A program made the translations under genes and the position numbers. A model generated the notes under the pieces. It was not told the origin of the DNA and searched no databases. It saw nothing but the letters and a program-made list of their open reading frames with translations. Below, one piece after another: positions 4,978-5,393 of a DNA stretch of 5,393 nt. The stretch is taken from positions 1 through 5,393 of the forward strand of contig DCSM01000051.1 in NCBI GenBank assembly GCA_002325605.1, read 5' to 3'. Positions within the stretch are counted from its first letter, which is position 1; every line of letters begins with the position of its first letter. Source of the DNA: Chloroflexaceae bacterium UBA1466 (lineage in GTDB: Bacteria > Chloroflexota > Chloroflexia > Chloroflexales > Chloroflexaceae).

Positions 4978-5393
4978 ATTGCTCAGATCGGCGAGGTCGC
5001 GGATGCCGAGCTACGGGGGAAGTTACTAACCTTATTGGTTTCTCTGATTTCAGACGAGGAGCTTCTAGCGATGATTGAGCAAATTGTTGTAGAGGAAGAG
5101 GAATTCACTGAAACGCCGTACATGCGGCAGTTGCTGGAGCTGCGGCAATTGCGGAAGAAGTATAAAGAAAGCCGGAAGAAAGCTACCCTGACAACGCGCC
5201 AAAAGGATATTTTGCAAATTCTCCGCGTCCGTCTTGCACTTTCAGACTCAGACCTCGCGCTGCTTAAAACTACCTTAGCCAAAATAGCTGATGCGGAAAC
5301 GCTACAAGCTATTCTTCTCACGGCCTCGCTCGCCGAGAACCTTCCCGACTTTCAAGTGGCTTTAGCGCAGCATACTGAGCAAAAGCAAAACTA
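4978..5393 (+). CDS. Rpn-like (DUF4351-type) C-terminal fragment, 5'-truncated, runs off the window; probable pseudogene
   Basis: The plus frame is open from after a TAA at 4915 to the window end, where the last two bases are TA. The protein reads as alpha-helical: EVADAELRGKLLTLLVSL, a charged stretch rich in Glu then Arg/Lys (FTETPYMRQLLELRQLRKK), then KDILQILRVRLALSDSDLAL and IADAETLQAILLTASL. In my recollection this order matches the C-terminal half of Rpn-family nuclease/transposase proteins: a helical 'pDaELR..LL..L' region, a 'SP.Y..il..GR' linker and a DUF4351-like end. The N-terminal PD-(D/E)XK nuclease domain is absent. No ATG, GTG or TTG lies in frame until TTG 5035 and ATG 5071 (the latter with AGGAG 9 nt upstream); ATT at 4978 is the only earlier option near the Shine-Dalgarno-like site. 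It may instead be a genuine small helical protein. The start is given as the left limit of apparent coding sense, not a proven start. Confidence 0.5.
   Translation, partial: MAQIGEVADAELRGKLLTLLVSLISDEELLAMIEQIVVEEEEFTETPYMRQLLELRQLRKKYKESRKKATLTTRQKDILQILRVRLALSDSDLALLKTTLAKIADAETLQAILLTASLAENLPDFQVALAQHTEQKQN

Noticed and set aside
4928..4978. 16-codon mini-frame MTALKAAYGERILLPP as a leader peptide overlapping the next frame by one base
   Set aside because: Its ATG overlaps the -10 hexamer and has no ribosome binding site, so it cannot be expressed from that promoter. It was kept only as a possible frameshifted 5' piece of the Rpn-like fragment.
4983..5321. 112-codon minus-strand frame rich in Ser/Arg
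   Set aside because: It is the antisense of the plus-strand Rpn-like frame, whose translation has a coherent helical pattern; the minus reading is low-complexity.
1..5393. CRISPR array, insertion sequence ends, attachment site at the tRNA
   Set aside because: No spaced repeats of CRISPR type were seen. No transposase with terminal repeats is present. I found no second copy of the tRNA 3' end within the window that would mark an integrated element.

Overview
The window looks like ordinary bacterial chromosome with one accessory-looking end. Bacterial signs are a tRNA with an encoded CCA end, sigma70-type promoters, Shine-Dalgarno sites and a TTG start. The gene families (a COG1216-type glycosyltransferase, tandem CNNM/CorC proteins, a coiled-coil PD-(D/E)XK protein and an Rpn-like C-terminal fragment) are a mix I associate with Chloroflexota, less strongly with Cyanobacteria. 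This placement is an inference from family content only.

Layout. 1-138 holds no gene I can support, only GC-rich inverted repeats downstream of the first gene. A minus-strand unit follows: promoter (1223-1251), tRNA with a CAT anticodon (1134-1208), then a GT2 glycosyltransferase (139-1122) whose ATG lies 11 nt after the tRNA CCA. Back to back with it, a plus-strand promoter (1267-1296) and a 5'-UTR hairpin precede two adjoining paralogous CNNM/CorC-type membrane proteins (1347-2696 and 2697-4091), probably cation (Mg2+/Co2+) transport or efflux proteins that may pair as a heterodimer. The second of these converges on, and overlaps by 4 bp at the stop codons, a minus-strand coiled-coil protein with a C-terminal PD-(D/E)XK-like nuclease fold (4088-4846). 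Its promoter region (4847-4977) carries two divergent extended -10 elements of nearly the same sequence in inverted orientation. Beyond it a plus-strand reading frame runs off the window. It resembles the C-terminal half of Rpn-family (PD-(D/E)XK, DUF4351-like) nuclease/transposase proteins but lacks the nuclease domain and a credible start, so it is probably a remnant.

How the parts relate. The tRNA and glycosyltransferase are probably one transcript, linking an envelope-sugar enzyme to a strong tRNA promoter. The two CNNM/CorC genes form a translationally tight operon. The right third (4088-5393) looks less GC-rich than the glycosyltransferase and is accessory in character. I found no CRISPR array, insertion sequence or complete defence system. 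The most interesting points are the tRNA-glycosyltransferase transcript, the coiled-coil nuclease with its 33-bp-period internal repeat, the mirrored promoters, and the headless Rpn-like fragment.
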